Origin: CAUYUA01 sp963575675
GTDB lineage: Bacteria > Pseudomonadota > Alphaproteobacteria > Azospirillales > Azospirillaceae
Length of the DNA: 64,000 nt
NCBI GenBank assembly: GCA_963575675.1
Contig: CAUYUA010000228.1
Location: forward strand, 27,994 to 91,993
Reading direction: 5' to 3'
Shown: one piece after another, positions 37,152-45,950 of the stretch
Layout: every line of letters starts with the position of its first letter
Position numbering within the stretch: position 1 is the stretch's first letter
Notes under the pieces: generated by a model
Told to the model about the DNA's origin: nothing
The model's database searches: none
Seen by the model: the letters and a program-made list of their open reading frames with translations, nothing else
Translations under genes and position numbers: made by a program

Positions 37152-37192
37152 TGGGCAGATTTGGTATAGCATGGGATTTCATGGGCGGTCAA
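37152..37192 (-). promoter_or_regulatory. dcw promoter with MraZ-type operator repeats
   Basis: On the + strand TGGG, TGGT, TGGG and TGGG occur at 37152, 37162, 37172 and 37182, exactly 10 bp apart, matching the known TGGGN-N5 spacing of MraZ boxes. They overlap a leftward promoter: -35 TTGACC (complement of 37187-37192), an 18-bp spacer and an extended -10 TGCTATACC (complement of 37163-37171). Transcription would start near 37156, leaving about 150 nt of leader before mraZ. Confidence 0.65.
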
Positions 37193-37483
37193 TCCAAGCG
37201 CCAATAGTTCTCAATGTGCGCGAAGATCAAAGAGCGCCCAGACCTCCTCTTTTCCCGGTCATTTCCCTTTATCTTATTGATTTTTAACCCATATCTAGGA
37301 ACAAAAGAAAAATTTCCAATAAATCCAAAGCATTGTTCGATTTATGTTCTTTTGTTTGTTTTCCACAAAATATATTCGAAGTAAAGACTGAACGAGAAAC
37401 GCCCATACAAAGAATTCAATAAAAAGAAAATTATTTTTTCATAGATAGAACAAATCTCTGCCTTTTCGGGAAGCTAATCGGAA
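37193..37483. other. AT-rich gene-free stretch upstream of the dcw promoter
   Basis: No plausible gene. Strongly AT-rich from about 37260. Contains TTTTCCACA at 37359-37367, which fits the relaxed DnaA box TTWTNCACA. Confidence 0.45.
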
Positions 37484-37778
37484 ACATTTCCGCCTGCTCA
37501 GAGTCCCCTTAGTCGAATCGATTTTAGTGGAAAAAGTTGTGGAAAAGCTGTTAAACCTGTTGTCAATGGTTGTGCGCAACCTAAAATTAGGTTTTTTGGT
37601 TGAATTTTTGAGAACCGACCTTGTTTTACAATGTTTCCGTTTGCCTAGAATCCCCTCAGTCGAATCGCGCTTAGTGGAAAAAAATTGTGAAAAAATCGTT
37701 AAACCTGTTGTCAACGGTTGTAAGCAACCAGAAATCGGATTCTTTGATTCAATTTTCGAGAACTGATCTTGTTTTACA
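37484..37778. repeat. Two-copy tandem direct repeat, period about 147 bp
   Basis: Copy A is 37484-37630 and copy B 37631-37778. They share AGTCGAATCG, TTAGTGGAAAAA, GTTAAACCTGTTGTCAA, GAGAAC and CTTGTTTTACA in order, with scattered substitutions between. Each copy carries one DnaA-box-like site on the - strand: TTTTCCACA (complement of 37538-37546) and TTTTTCACA (complement of 37686-37694). Open frames exist on both strands because the period is a multiple of three, but none looks like a real protein. Confidence 0.75.
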
Positions 37779-38219
37779 GAGCTTAAGAAGGATTTGGCCT
37801 TCATTCGGTTTGGTGTTTTGTTGAGAATGGCTCCGCCAAAACATAGGGTGATTCATGAACGAGATTCGTCCGGCGCCCTCTTTCGAATCGGAGTGTCTTT
37901 CTTTGTCTATGACGTTCTTTAAAAAGAGCAAAAAACAATCAATCGCGTTGAAAGCTTTGGCGCGCCTCACCCCACATTGACATAACATCGAATCCGGAAC
38001 AAAAACAGATCAAGTCAACGCACACTCAACGAGCCTCCTTTTTCTGCCTCTTCCATCCATATCATCCCATAGTTTCCCATGATGTTTTTTCCATGAAATT
38101 CCATGACGATCCGCATAATTATTCTGGGGTCAAGCCATGGAACATTCGCGCCATATGAACTCGACATCGGTTCACGGCGTGTCATAAAAGAGAAACGCAC
38201 TGAAGTGGAATGTTATGAA
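37779..38219. other. Gene-free region between the tandem repeat and RNase P RNA
   Basis: About 440 bp with only short, compositionally odd open frames. No terminator with a clear T run was seen for the RNase P RNA gene, which is transcribed into this region. Confidence 0.4.
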
Positions 38220-38220
38220 A

Positions 38221-38719
<499 letters not shown>

Positions 38720-39022
38720 GCGCACCCTAGTTCTTCAGCCCACTCTTCGGCAAGAAAAAAAGAAACGATTACACCCGACTGATTCGAGAATCAAAAAACT
38801 GACCGTTGGGCGCGTGAAGCCAACAGACTCTAAGCCGGCAAGCGGCGGCGTGGTTTGGAAAGCGTGCAATCCTTGATCAACAGAAGACTCTGGATTATCG
38901 TCCTTAAGGTTATCAAGGTGGCAAACAAAAACGTCCGACGATTTCGCGCTTGAGCAAGATGATCAAAACCACAAAAAACGCCTCACCCTTTATCTCGTGA
39001 TTCTTATCAGGATGCCAACGCC

Positions 39023-39427
39023 ATGGAAAACAACATCGCAAGTTTTATCGGCGACAATCTCAACAAATACCCAAAAATCACCTTTCCGAGAGGTCATATT
39101 ATCTTTCAAGACGGAGCAACAGCAGAACAAGCGTACATCATTGAATCCGGCATAGTGCAAATATCCAAAGTGAACGCCGCCGGAGAAGGGATGGTTTTTG
39201 GTTTGCTTAAAGCCGGATCAATGTTCGGAGAGTTGGCGCTGATTACAAAAAAACCACGCAGCGCGACCGCCACCGCGATGTCCGACACAGTATGTCGTGT
39301 AATTGCCAAAAACGATTTCGATGAAATGATGACGCGCTTAGACCCATTCACAAGAAAAGTTATGCAGCAACTTATTCGCACGTTATATCGCTTAACCAAT
39401 CTTCATGTTATTTCCATTGTCGAATAA
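39023..39427 (+). CDS. Cyclic nucleotide-binding domain protein without DNA-binding domain
   Basis: 134 residues comprising only a cNMP-binding (Crp/Fnr N-terminal) domain: GHIIFQDGATAEQAYIIESGIVQISK, then FGLLKAGSMFGELALITKKPRSATATA, which matches the phosphate-binding cassette (GELAL...RSAT). The C-terminal helix (DEMMTRLDPFTRKVMQQLIRTLYRLTN) ends the protein; there is no helix-turn-helix. It may therefore regulate a partner protein rather than DNA. A FecR protein and an OmpA lipoprotein gene follow, suggesting a shared envelope-signalling role (inference). Confidence 0.85.
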   Translation: MENNIASFIGDNLNKYPKITFPRGHIIFQDGATAEQAYIIESGIVQISKVNAAGEGMVFGLLKAGSMFGELALITKKPRSATATAMSDTVCRVIAKNDFDEMMTRLDPFTRKVMQQLIRTLYRLTNLHVISIVE

Positions 39428-39546
39428 TTTCGGGTGATTTTCGTTTTTTCTTATGGCGGTTGCATCGGAGAAAACGGAGTTTTTGCACCGCTTGGCGGCA
39501 AGCTCCTCTAAAGAGTTCCATCAGCAAGCTTAAAGGACGCAGTATC

Positions 39547-39999
39547 ATGCGCATTCTTTCTTATTATATGTTCGTTGCAACGGCGATTGCCATCGGCGCC
39601 GCTTCCAACGTCGCCTTTGCAACGGATGTCGTCGGCAATGTGAAAACTTTGGAAGGCGAAGCGACGCTCGTCAGCGGCGGCAAAGCAATTCCCGTCGCTC
39701 TCGGCGCGGAGATTCATATAAACGATATTCTCCAAACCAGCCTCAACGGCGCCGTCGGCGTTACCTTTCGTGACAATTCACGCATCTCGATTGGTCCCGA
39801 TACGGATTTTTATGTTGAGGACTACCTCTTCGATCCCCATAACAACAAGCTCTCCTTCGTTTCCAACATCCAAAAGGGAACACTGGAGTATGTTTCCGGG
39901 ACCATCGCCAAGCTGGCGCCGGATTCCGTTTCCATGAAGACTCCCAGCGGCGCCATTGGCGTTCGAGGCACGCGTTTCGTGCTAAAAGTCTCGGATTAG
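39547..39999 (+). CDS. FecR-domain periplasmic protein
   Basis: 150 residues with a signal peptide (MRILSYYMFVATAIAIGAAS, cleavage near AFA-TD) and one FecR domain: GEATLVSGGKAIPVALGAEI, INDILQTSLNGAVGVTFRDN, SRISIGPDTDFYVEDYLFDP, GTIAKLAPDSVSMKTPSGAIGVRGTRF. Unlike FecR of iron signalling it has no anti-sigma N-terminus, so it is a stand-alone exported domain. ATG 39547 was chosen because AAGGA lies upstream and the signal peptide starts there; an earlier in-frame ATG at 39460 is rejected. Confidence 0.88.
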   Translation: MRILSYYMFVATAIAIGAASNVAFATDVVGNVKTLEGEATLVSGGKAIPVALGAEIHINDILQTSLNGAVGVTFRDNSRISIGPDTDFYVEDYLFDPHNNKLSFVSNIQKGTLEYVSGTIAKLAPDSVSMKTPSGAIGVRGTRFVLKVSD

Positions 40000-40071
40000 A
40001 AAAAGGCTTAATCAAGTTTGCGCCTCTTTTACGCTCTACAGAAAACAACATAAGAGAATGGAGTCATTCTC

Positions 40072-40674
40072 ATGAAACGTCGCCTTTCAAAACTCCCGCT
40101 CATCTCTGCCTTACTGCTGCTTTCCGCCTGCGGCCCCAGCAACTACGTTGTTCTTCTGGCGGACGATGATGGTAAAATCGGAGCCGTCACCGTAAAAAAC
40201 GCCGCTGGAAGCCAGGTCATTAATCACGCTTTGTCCGGAACCGGATTCGACAGCATCGATCGTCCTCCCAGCGCCCCCTTCTCCGTCACAGAAACCGAGG
40301 TGAAAGAAGAGTTTGGACGCGCGTTGGCCGTGGAGCCGCGCAAGCCCAAAACATTCCTACTCTATTTCGGCACAGACGAAATGTCGCCGAACGACGAATC
40401 AATGAAATTGATTCCAAGCATTCTTGAAACAATCAAAGATTGGACGGTGCCCAATATTGCGATTGTCGGTCATGCCGATAAAGTCGGCGCTCCAGAGTAT
40501 AATGATATTGTCGCACGACAACGAGCGACTTCTGTGCATGATCTGATAACAAACAAAGGCGTGGCTGCGTCAATCATCGAGGTCTCGTCTCACGGCGCCA
40601 ACAACCCTCTGATTCCAACGCCGCCCAACACCCCTGAACCACGCAATCGGCGCGTTGAGGTGACTGTGCGCTGA
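40072..40674 (+). CDS. OmpA-family peptidoglycan-associated lipoprotein
   Basis: 200 residues. Lipoprotein signal peptide with lipobox LSAC (Cys20). After a spacer of about 80 residues comes an OmpA-like peptidoglycan-binding domain: TFLLYFGTDEMSPNDESMKLI, VPNIAIVGHADKVGAPEYNDIVARQRATSV and the closing NRRVEVTVR. It lacks the N-terminal beta-barrel. GAGAATGGAG lies before the ATG. It follows the FecR gene by 72 bp and is probably in the same operon. Confidence 0.88.
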   Translation: MKRRLSKLPLISALLLLSACGPSNYVVLLADDDGKIGAVTVKNAAGSQVINHALSGTGFDSIDRPPSAPFSVTETEVKEEFGRALAVEPRKPKTFLLYFGTDEMSPNDESMKLIPSILETIKDWTVPNIAIVGHADKVGAPEYNDIVARQRATSVHDLITNKGVAASIIEVSSHGANNPLIPTPPNTPEPRNRRVEVTVR

Positions 40675-40713
40675 GAAGAAAAGAAAAGCCTTTCAAAAAT
40701 GGTTTCTCACAAA

Positions 40714-40735
40714 GGCCGGGAGATCGCTCCCGGCC
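40714..40735 (+). terminator. GC-rich hairpin after the OmpA lipoprotein gene
   Basis: GGCCGGGAG (40714-40722), ATCG loop, CTCCCGGCC (40727-40735): a perfect 9-bp stem 40 bp after the stop. There is no following T run, so termination is only probable. Confidence 0.5.
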
Positions 40736-40912
40736 ATGGCGTTTCCAAAAACATCAAGTCTTTGGAAAACAATGGCGACGAGTCTTTTCTGGATATGTTT
40801 GTTATGAATCTCCGTGACATGAAGCTCCATGAAAAAAAACTCCCTCGGCATGACATTTTCCGCTTGCCTCGAACTCCCATCTCCGCTACAAACACTCTCG
40901 CCGACGCGATGT

Positions 40913-40986
40913 TGGGGCGTGGCCAAGAGGTAAGGCAGCGGACTTTGATTCCGCGATCCCAGGTTCGAATCCTGGCGCCCCAGCCA
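40913..40986 (+). tRNA. tRNA-Gln (UUG anticodon)
   Basis: Cloverleaf of 74 nt including an encoded CCA. The acceptor stem TGGGGCG pairs with CGCCCCA; the D arm is GCC-AAGAGGTAA-GGC; the anticodon arm GCGGA-CTTTGAT-TCCGC shows TTG at 40945-40947; the T arm is CAGG-TTCGAAT-CCTG; the discriminator is G. The UUG anticodon and G73 identify glutamine. Confidence 0.97.
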
Positions 40987-41062
40987 AATTCTTCAATGCT
41001 TTTTAGGGTTCGGAGAAATATACTCCGAGGAGAGACTTCATTCCCTTCTGGAGAGTCGGTCG

Positions 41063-41731
41063 GTGTTTGAAGCTTTTGTTGTTTTTTTTCAGGGTTTTAT
41101 CTTAGGCCTGGCTATTGCCGCGCCTGTAGGGCCCATCGGTTTGTTGTGTATTCGACGCACGCTAGAGCACGGGCCTGTTGTCGGTTTCGCGACAGGAACG
41201 GGCGCAGCTATTGCAGACACTATTTTCGGCGCCGTTGCGGCCTTTGGCATGACAGCGGCCTTTGATTTCCTTGCTGGACACCAAACAGGCTTTCGTCTGG
41301 TTGGTGGCGTCTTTATGATAATTATTGCTATTAAGACGTTTCGCTCCCCCTCAATTAATACAATCGAACCAAACAAAGACCTTGATGTTGCTGCGCGCAC
41401 AGCAGCTGGAGGTTTTTTTACGGGGCTAGCTTTTACTCTCACCAACCCGGCCACTATCCTTGCTTTCATTGCCCTTTTTGCAGGGTTTGGATTGGGCAGC
41501 AATTTGGGGCATTTCAATGCCGCCACTTTAGTATTCGGCGTGTTTTCGGGTTCTGCAAGTTGGTGGTTAACGCTTTCTATTGGCGTCGCTTTGGTGCGTC
41601 ATCGCATTTCCGACCAGGGACTTACGCGCATCAGCCAAGGAACCGCCGTGGCTTTGGTGGGGTTCGGTTTTTGGGCAATCGTCACCGCTCTCACTCGGAT
41701 GGTCGACTTTGCCGTGAACTCCGTTTTTTAG
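41063..41731 (+). CDS. LysE-family amino acid/homoserine exporter
   Basis: 222-residue inner-membrane protein with about six helices. The N-terminus FILGLAIAAPVGPIGLLCIRRTLEHGPVVGFATGTGAAIADTIFG is the LysE/RhtB signature; FFTGLAFTLTNPATILAFIALFAGFG carries the conserved TNP motif. It starts at GTG 41063, the only start that retains the first helix, with GGAGAG upstream. Family members export basic or other amino acids; the substrate here is unknown. Confidence 0.9.
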   Translation: MFEAFVVFFQGFILGLAIAAPVGPIGLLCIRRTLEHGPVVGFATGTGAAIADTIFGAVAAFGMTAAFDFLAGHQTGFRLVGGVFMIIIAIKTFRSPSINTIEPNKDLDVAARTAAGGFFTGLAFTLTNPATILAFIALFAGFGLGSNLGHFNAATLVFGVFSGSASWWLTLSIGVALVRHRISDQGLTRISQGTAVALVGFGFWAIVTALTRMVDFAVNSVF

Positions 41732-41777
41732 CGGAGACATAAAACTTTCATTGAAGAAAAACGTTGGTTCAACGCAT

Positions 41778-42518
41778 CTATTTCTTACTGTTTTTTGCAA
41801 CAGGAGCAAGGTTGACGCCGTTAACCGAAATATGAACGGGAATTGCGCCTTTCTCTTCAGCGACGGAAGCAAAAGGCGACGGCGTAACAACATCAGACGC
41901 CGATGGAGAAATTTGGCGAAACCCAAGATCAACTTCTGCGCTGCTTCCAAACTGGACTCGCACGCTTTCGAACTTGAGACCTTTATTGAGAACGTACTCT
42001 GCGCGCTCCGAAGCTTCGAGTAGAACGGCGATGATCAAGCTGACGCCTTCTCCAACTAAACCGGATTCTCTCGCGATGATGTCTCGAAGATCGGCGCGCT
42101 GACGATCATCGATATGGCGTTCGAAGCCGAAAGTCAAACCGACATTGATTTTACGAACCGGATCATAATCAATGCCGTCCAAACGATAGCCGGCGGTATC
42201 AACCAGCATTTCAAAATCACGAAATCCTTTGGCTGAGCTGTTTAATAATTCCGGACCAAGTCGAACATAGCCGTTTGATGCGCTTGCCCAACCGGAGACC
42301 CACATAAAACTTGAAACAAGGGCGTTTGACGTGTAATCAACAGCGGTAAGCGTACTGTTCTTAACGATTTCCCAAAGACTTTCTTCGTCGCACTCTGCTT
42401 CGCAAGGCGAAATATGAGTTCCATAGGCAACATTTGAAAAACTGAGAACACCCGCTAAAACGACTGCGGTAACAGTTCGAGGAGCGACTCCCCGAAAGGA
42501 GGATGCGCTAATCACCAT
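41778..42518 (-). CDS. Exported protein of unknown function
   Basis: 246 residues that I do not recognise. A signal peptide (VTAVVLAGVLSFSNVAYG, about residues 16-33) is followed by a short Cys-containing stretch (PCEAECDEESLWE), a segment TSNALVSSFMWVSGWASASNGYVRLGPELLNSS, and a region GLTFGFERHIDDRQRADLRDIIARE that could be helical. The C-terminal third is rich in Ser, Pro and Val and ends in basic residues. GAGGGAAAT precedes the ATG. It stands alone between the LysE gene (opposite strand) and the sulfurtransferase gene. Confidence 0.75.
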   Translation of the reverse strand: MVISASSFRGVAPRTVTAVVLAGVLSFSNVAYGTHISPCEAECDEESLWEIVKNSTLTAVDYTSNALVSSFMWVSGWASASNGYVRLGPELLNSSAKGFRDFEMLVDTAGYRLDGIDYDPVRKINVGLTFGFERHIDDRQRADLRDIIARESGLVGEGVSLIIAVLLEASERAEYVLNKGLKFESVRVQFGSSAEVDLGFRQISPSASDVVTPSPFASVAEEKGAIPVHISVNGVNLAPVAKNSKK

Positions 42519-42855
42519 ATTTCCCTCTGGTCGCCTCTAAGACATGGCGACGGAACGCCCCTACCCCTCCGTTCTCTTCCGGCAATTACAACAGGCCGGA
42601 TTGCTCGTCTGTTTCCGCAGCTCCACGTCAAGCAAAGCGTATGTGCGAATTCAATTTATGAACGACGACAAAGAACGTCTTGATTAAGGTCCATGGTTTG
42701 CCCGCCTGTATTTCCAAGCCATTATCTCAATTTTTTTGCAAAAATCAAGAACAGATCGCGCCACCCCCTTGGAGTACTCTCTGTTTACCTCAAGCTCAAC
42801 AGAATCAGGTGAGACATTAACCAAATGAAATATCTGATCTTGATTTCTTCTGAAA
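42519..42855. other. Intergenic region upstream of the unknown exported gene
   Basis: About 340 bp with no plausible gene. It should hold the leftward promoter of the exported-protein gene. I see no repeat before the palindrome at 42856. Confidence 0.4.
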
Positions 42856-42969
42856 AATTGAATGGGTCCAGAGACTGTGCTCCTGGTCGCAGGAAATCAT
42901 AAGGGGAAAGCGAAATTTCTCTTACGATCCCCTACGACCAGAAGCATAGTCTCTGGACCCATTCAATTT
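42856..42969. repeat. Dispersed palindromic repeat, copy 2 (long hairpin)
   Basis: A 27-bp inverted repeat with one mismatch (42856-42882 against 42943-42969) encloses 60 nt, which themselves contain CTGGTCG/CGACCAG complementarity. The left arm includes TCCAGAGACTGTGCTCCTGG, related to copies at 9082, 49413 and 59707. It begins 16 bp after the leftward sulfurtransferase stop codon, so it may define that transcript's 3' end. Confidence 0.75.
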
Positions 42970-42985
42970 GTTCTTTCTTGTTAAA

Positions 42986-43852
42986 TCAGCTCTGAACCGG
43001 ACCAACTTCTGCGGGAAGGTTTTCGTTTAATCCCCACTCGGCCCAAGAACCATCATACACGGCGACATCACTTTTTCCGGTAAGATAAAGCCCAAGCGCT
43101 AAAACACAGGCTGTAACGCCGCTACCACACGAGCAGATCACCGGGCGATTGCGATCAATCCCGGCGGCTTCAATTCGTGCGACAAGAGCATCTTGGTCTA
43201 AAAACAGCTTGCTTTCGGGATGAAGAAAATCGTTGTATGGTAAATTGAGACTTCCAGGAATATGACCGCGACGACGTCCGATCCAAGGTTCGTCTTCGGC
43301 GCCCTCAAAACGAGTGACGCTGCGAGCATCGACGACTTGCTCACGTCGATTTTTGATGTTTGCGGTTACTTGCTCGACGTCGCGCACCAGTGTATGGTTG
43401 AAATGCGCGACAAAATGCCGTTGCCGAGGCATAGGCGGATCATCACTGACAGGTCGTCCTTCCGCCAACCATTGCGGCAATCCACCATCCAACACGGCGA
43501 CGTCATTATGACCAAAGACGCGGAACATCCACCAAGCACGCGCGGCGCTCATCATGCCGTGCGTATCATAAATTACAATGCGGTTGCCATCACCCAGCCC
43601 CATGTTGCGCATCCGGCTTGAAAACTTCTCCGGCGACGGCAGCATATGCGGCAGAGCGCTATTCGTGTCGGCAATTTCATCGATATCGAAGAACACGGCG
43701 CCGGGAATGTGACGCTCTTTATATTCCTCACGCGCGTTCCGGCCTGCGCTTGGCATAAAATAAGTCGCATCGACAATGCGCACGTCCGGCGCATTCAAAT
43801 GACGAAACAACCATTCGGCGCTTACCAGTGCGTCTGGTTTGGAATAGGGCAT
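42986..43852 (-). CDS. sseA: 3-mercaptopyruvate/thiosulfate sulfurtransferase
   Basis: 288 residues with two rhodanese domains. The first (residues about 5-130) is the non-catalytic one, with ERHIPGAVFFDIDEIAD and VIYDTHGMMSAARAWWMFR. The second holds the catalytic loop CGSGVTA with Cys242, which matches 3-mercaptopyruvate sulfurtransferases rather than the CRKGVT loop of thiosulfate enzymes. ATG 43852 is preceded by AGAAGGA 8 nt upstream; an in-frame start at 43870 is less likely. Role: sulfur transfer in cysteine catabolism or cyanide detoxification. Confidence 0.92.
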   Translation of the reverse strand: MPYSKPDALVSAEWLFRHLNAPDVRIVDATYFMPSAGRNAREEYKERHIPGAVFFDIDEIADTNSALPHMLPSPEKFSSRMRNMGLGDGNRIVIYDTHGMMSAARAWWMFRVFGHNDVAVLDGGLPQWLAEGRPVSDDPPMPRQRHFVAHFNHTLVRDVEQVTANIKNRREQVVDARSVTRFEGAEDEPWIGRRRGHIPGSLNLPYNDFLHPESKLFLDQDALVARIEAAGIDRNRPVICSCGSGVTACVLALGLYLTGKSDVAVYDGSWAEWGLNENLPAEVGPVQS

Positions 43853-43930
43853 TTTACCAATCCTTCTCAATCCGTTTCCTGTGCCGTTTCAAGATCTTTT
43901 TGCCAAGATCTTTTAAACGCTCGATATCTA

Positions 43931-44587
43931 TTATGAGGAGGCGCCGGAATGCAACCAACGGCGCCGCAAGGTGTCGCGATGACGTGCAAACCAAGACAAG
44001 GCGATGATCGCCACACCGTTGTTGAGCCGATCTTCGTCTAAAATTTCAATGGCGCGGTCTGCTGATTCAACGATAACTTGGATGTCTTCATTTTCATCAT
44101 CCAATCCGTGAATCTCTCCGTTTTGGGGCGCAACCGTTCGGCCACAGAAAACAATCACCGATTCGCTGGTTCCTCCTGGGCTAACCAAATAATCGCAAAT
44201 TTTTTCCAGAGTCGTGACCACGCATCCGGTTTCTTCAAATGACTCGCGACGCGCCACCTCTTCCACCGTCTCACCCGGACCGATAATTCCGGCGACAACT
44301 TCCGTCAGCCACGGCAGACGCCCGGCGGCGTAAGCGCCGATTCGGAATTGTCGAATTAAAACCACGGCGTCTTTTTCAGGATCGTACAACAAAACCGCGA
44401 CCGCGTGTCCTCGTTCGAACACTTCACGCTCAATCGGCCTTGTCCACTCTCCATTGAACTTCCGGTGACGCAGACGATAGGCGTCAACCTGAAAATACCC
44501 TTTATAGGCCTCTCGACGCTCTTGAATTTCAACGTCAGCTTGAAAGGCGCCAGCTTCCGGATCAAACGTAGAATCGCAATGTGTCAT
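43931..44587 (-). CDS. Nudix hydrolase, ADP-ribose pyrophosphatase type
   Basis: 218 residues. The Nudix box is GIIGPGETVEEVARRESFEE followed by TG, with metal-binding glutamates. The upstream EREVFERGHAVAVLLYDPEKDAVVLIRQFR and downstream YLVSPGGTSESVIVFCGR are characteristic of NudF/TrgB-like ADP-ribose pyrophosphatases. It lies 78 bp upstream of the sulfurtransferase gene and may be co-transcribed. Substrate inferred from the subfamily. Confidence 0.9.
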   Translation of the reverse strand: MTHCDSTFDPEAGAFQADVEIQERREAYKGYFQVDAYRLRHRKFNGEWTRPIEREVFERGHAVAVLLYDPEKDAVVLIRQFRIGAYAAGRLPWLTEVVAGIIGPGETVEEVARRESFEETGCVVTTLEKICDYLVSPGGTSESVIVFCGRTVAPQNGEIHGLDDENEDIQVIVESADRAIEILDEDRLNNGVAIIALSWFARHRDTLRRRWLHSGASS

Positions 44588-45142
44588 AAAAACAAACCTT
44601 TAGAAACAGCTTCCGCAACAGAGCGCGCTATATGCCTCGTTCTCTTTCATCAATACAGAGGTTGAGAAAACGCCACAAGCCCTCCATGGAGCAACACCAC
44701 CAAATTAAGATCGTTCAAAACATCGAAACCTTCCCCATTAAAAGGCCGCCAGAAAAAGCATCAATCTTTCCAAAGGGTTTTTCTGAATTGTACACACAAC
44801 GCCAATTTCAAACGCCCAAACTTCGGCGCCCAAACTTCGGCCTTCGATTCCAGCATAACAATCAAAAACAGTCCGGAAATTATGTTCCCAATCGCTCGAA
44901 CCCAAAACGCCTCCCTTTCTTATTCGCAAAACGATCTTCCATTGAAAACATCAATTTGGTCATCTTTTTTATTGCAAACTCTACATGCAAATGATTTCAG
45001 TGGAGGATCGTTTCGCGAATAAGGCTGGCTTTTGTCCTTGGCCCAGGCGATTGGGACGTGGGAAGATAGCCTCTCGAACTGATTTGGTTTATTATTCTGC
45101 TGCGTGTCGAAAAATCGAGTGAAAAAGAGGAAAGAGTTCTCG
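44588..45142. other. Intergenic region before the SET-domain gene
   Basis: About 550 bp with no convincing gene. A short direct repeat (CGCCCAAACTTCGG and GCGCCCAAACTTCGG near 44811-44837) is visible. Promoters for both flanking genes are expected here. Confidence 0.4.
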
Positions 45143-45553
45143 ATGTTTCTGGAACAAAAACCAGTCGGCGTTCGTCGATTCGAAACCAAAGGACGGGGAC
45201 TATATGCGGTCTCTCCGATTCGCGCCGGAGAATTGATCGAGTCTGCTCCCGTCTTAATTTTTTCGAATCCTGAGCGACGGATTCTCGAAAATACGCGAGT
45301 CGCCCACTATTATTTTCATTGGGAAGAGTCTGAAACTGACGGCGAAGACTCATGGAGCGCGGCGCTGGCTTTGGGCCGCATCAGTTTGTGCAACCACGCA
45401 TCCCCTGCAAACGCCCGTTTCGTCTTGGTCAAAGAAGACGAACGGATTGATCTTTTCGCTGCGCACGATATTGACGTTGATGAAGAAATTACGATTGATT
45501 ACGACTGTCCTCTGTGGTTCCAACCCAGCAACGCCAACGCGCAATCGGAATGA
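45143..45553 (+). CDS. SET-domain protein
   Basis: 136 residues comprising a minimal SET fold, the family of protein lysine methyltransferases. Conserved pieces are FETKGRGLYAVSPIRAGELIE at the start, ISLCNHASPANARFVL (NHxxxxN, SAM binding) and HDIDVDEEITIDYDC (the pseudoknot with catalytic tyrosine). There are no pre- or post-SET zinc modules. ATG 45143 follows AGAGGAAAGAG; a GTG at 45104 would add a basic leader. Targets of bacterial SET proteins are mostly unknown, and none can be inferred here. Confidence 0.85.
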   Translation: MFLEQKPVGVRRFETKGRGLYAVSPIRAGELIESAPVLIFSNPERRILENTRVAHYYFHWEESETDGEDSWSAALALGRISLCNHASPANARFVLVKEDERIDLFAAHDIDVDEEITIDYDCPLWFQPSNANAQSE

Positions 45554-45638
45554 CGTAATAAGATTCTCAGAGTTCTCCCCTCTCTGCATAATGATAAATA
45601 TCTAACTCTCTGAGAAGCGCCAAACAAAGGATTTAACG

Positions 45639-45896
45639 GTGGCAACCAAACGATACGAAACCTGCTACACCTGCCGTTATTGGATCGGTCAGGGCGTGCG
45701 CGAGCGTGGCCCTAAAGGATCATGTCGACGTTATCCGCCTGTGGTTACAAATCGTCATCCTGAAGGCGTCTTTCCGATCAGCTTATCGACCGATTGGTGT
45801 GGAGAATGGCAACGCGCTTTGCCGCCCGGCTTAGACAACAACAGCCTGGACGTTGAAAAAGATCATGGCGACTTGTTGGCGGATATGCGTTTGTAG
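45639..45896 (+). CDS. Small four-cysteine protein of unknown function
   Basis: 85 residues starting at GTG 45639. The pattern ETCYTCRYWIGQGVRERGPKG then SCRRYPP and DWCGEWQ places four cysteines (CxxC, C, C) so as to bind a metal ion, zinc or iron-sulfur. I recognise it only as a type of conserved small bacterial protein with a CxxCxxW start and WCGEW end; no function is known to me. It sits between the SET and DedA genes on the same strand. Confidence 0.75.
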   Translation: MATKRYETCYTCRYWIGQGVRERGPKGSCRRYPPVVTNRHPEGVFPISLSTDWCGEWQRALPPGLDNNSLDVEKDHGDLLADMRL

Positions 45897-45950
45897 AAGC
45901 AACCTTTAACTTTGAAATCAAACTCGGAATTCTATGCGTTTCCCGCTCTT

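Noticed and set aside
37439..37804. A leftward 121-codon frame with an internal 49-residue repeat
   Set aside because: The repeat exists at DNA level (period 147 = 3 x 49), both strands stay open, there is no ribosome binding site and the composition is unlike neighbouring proteins. Treated as noncoding repeat.
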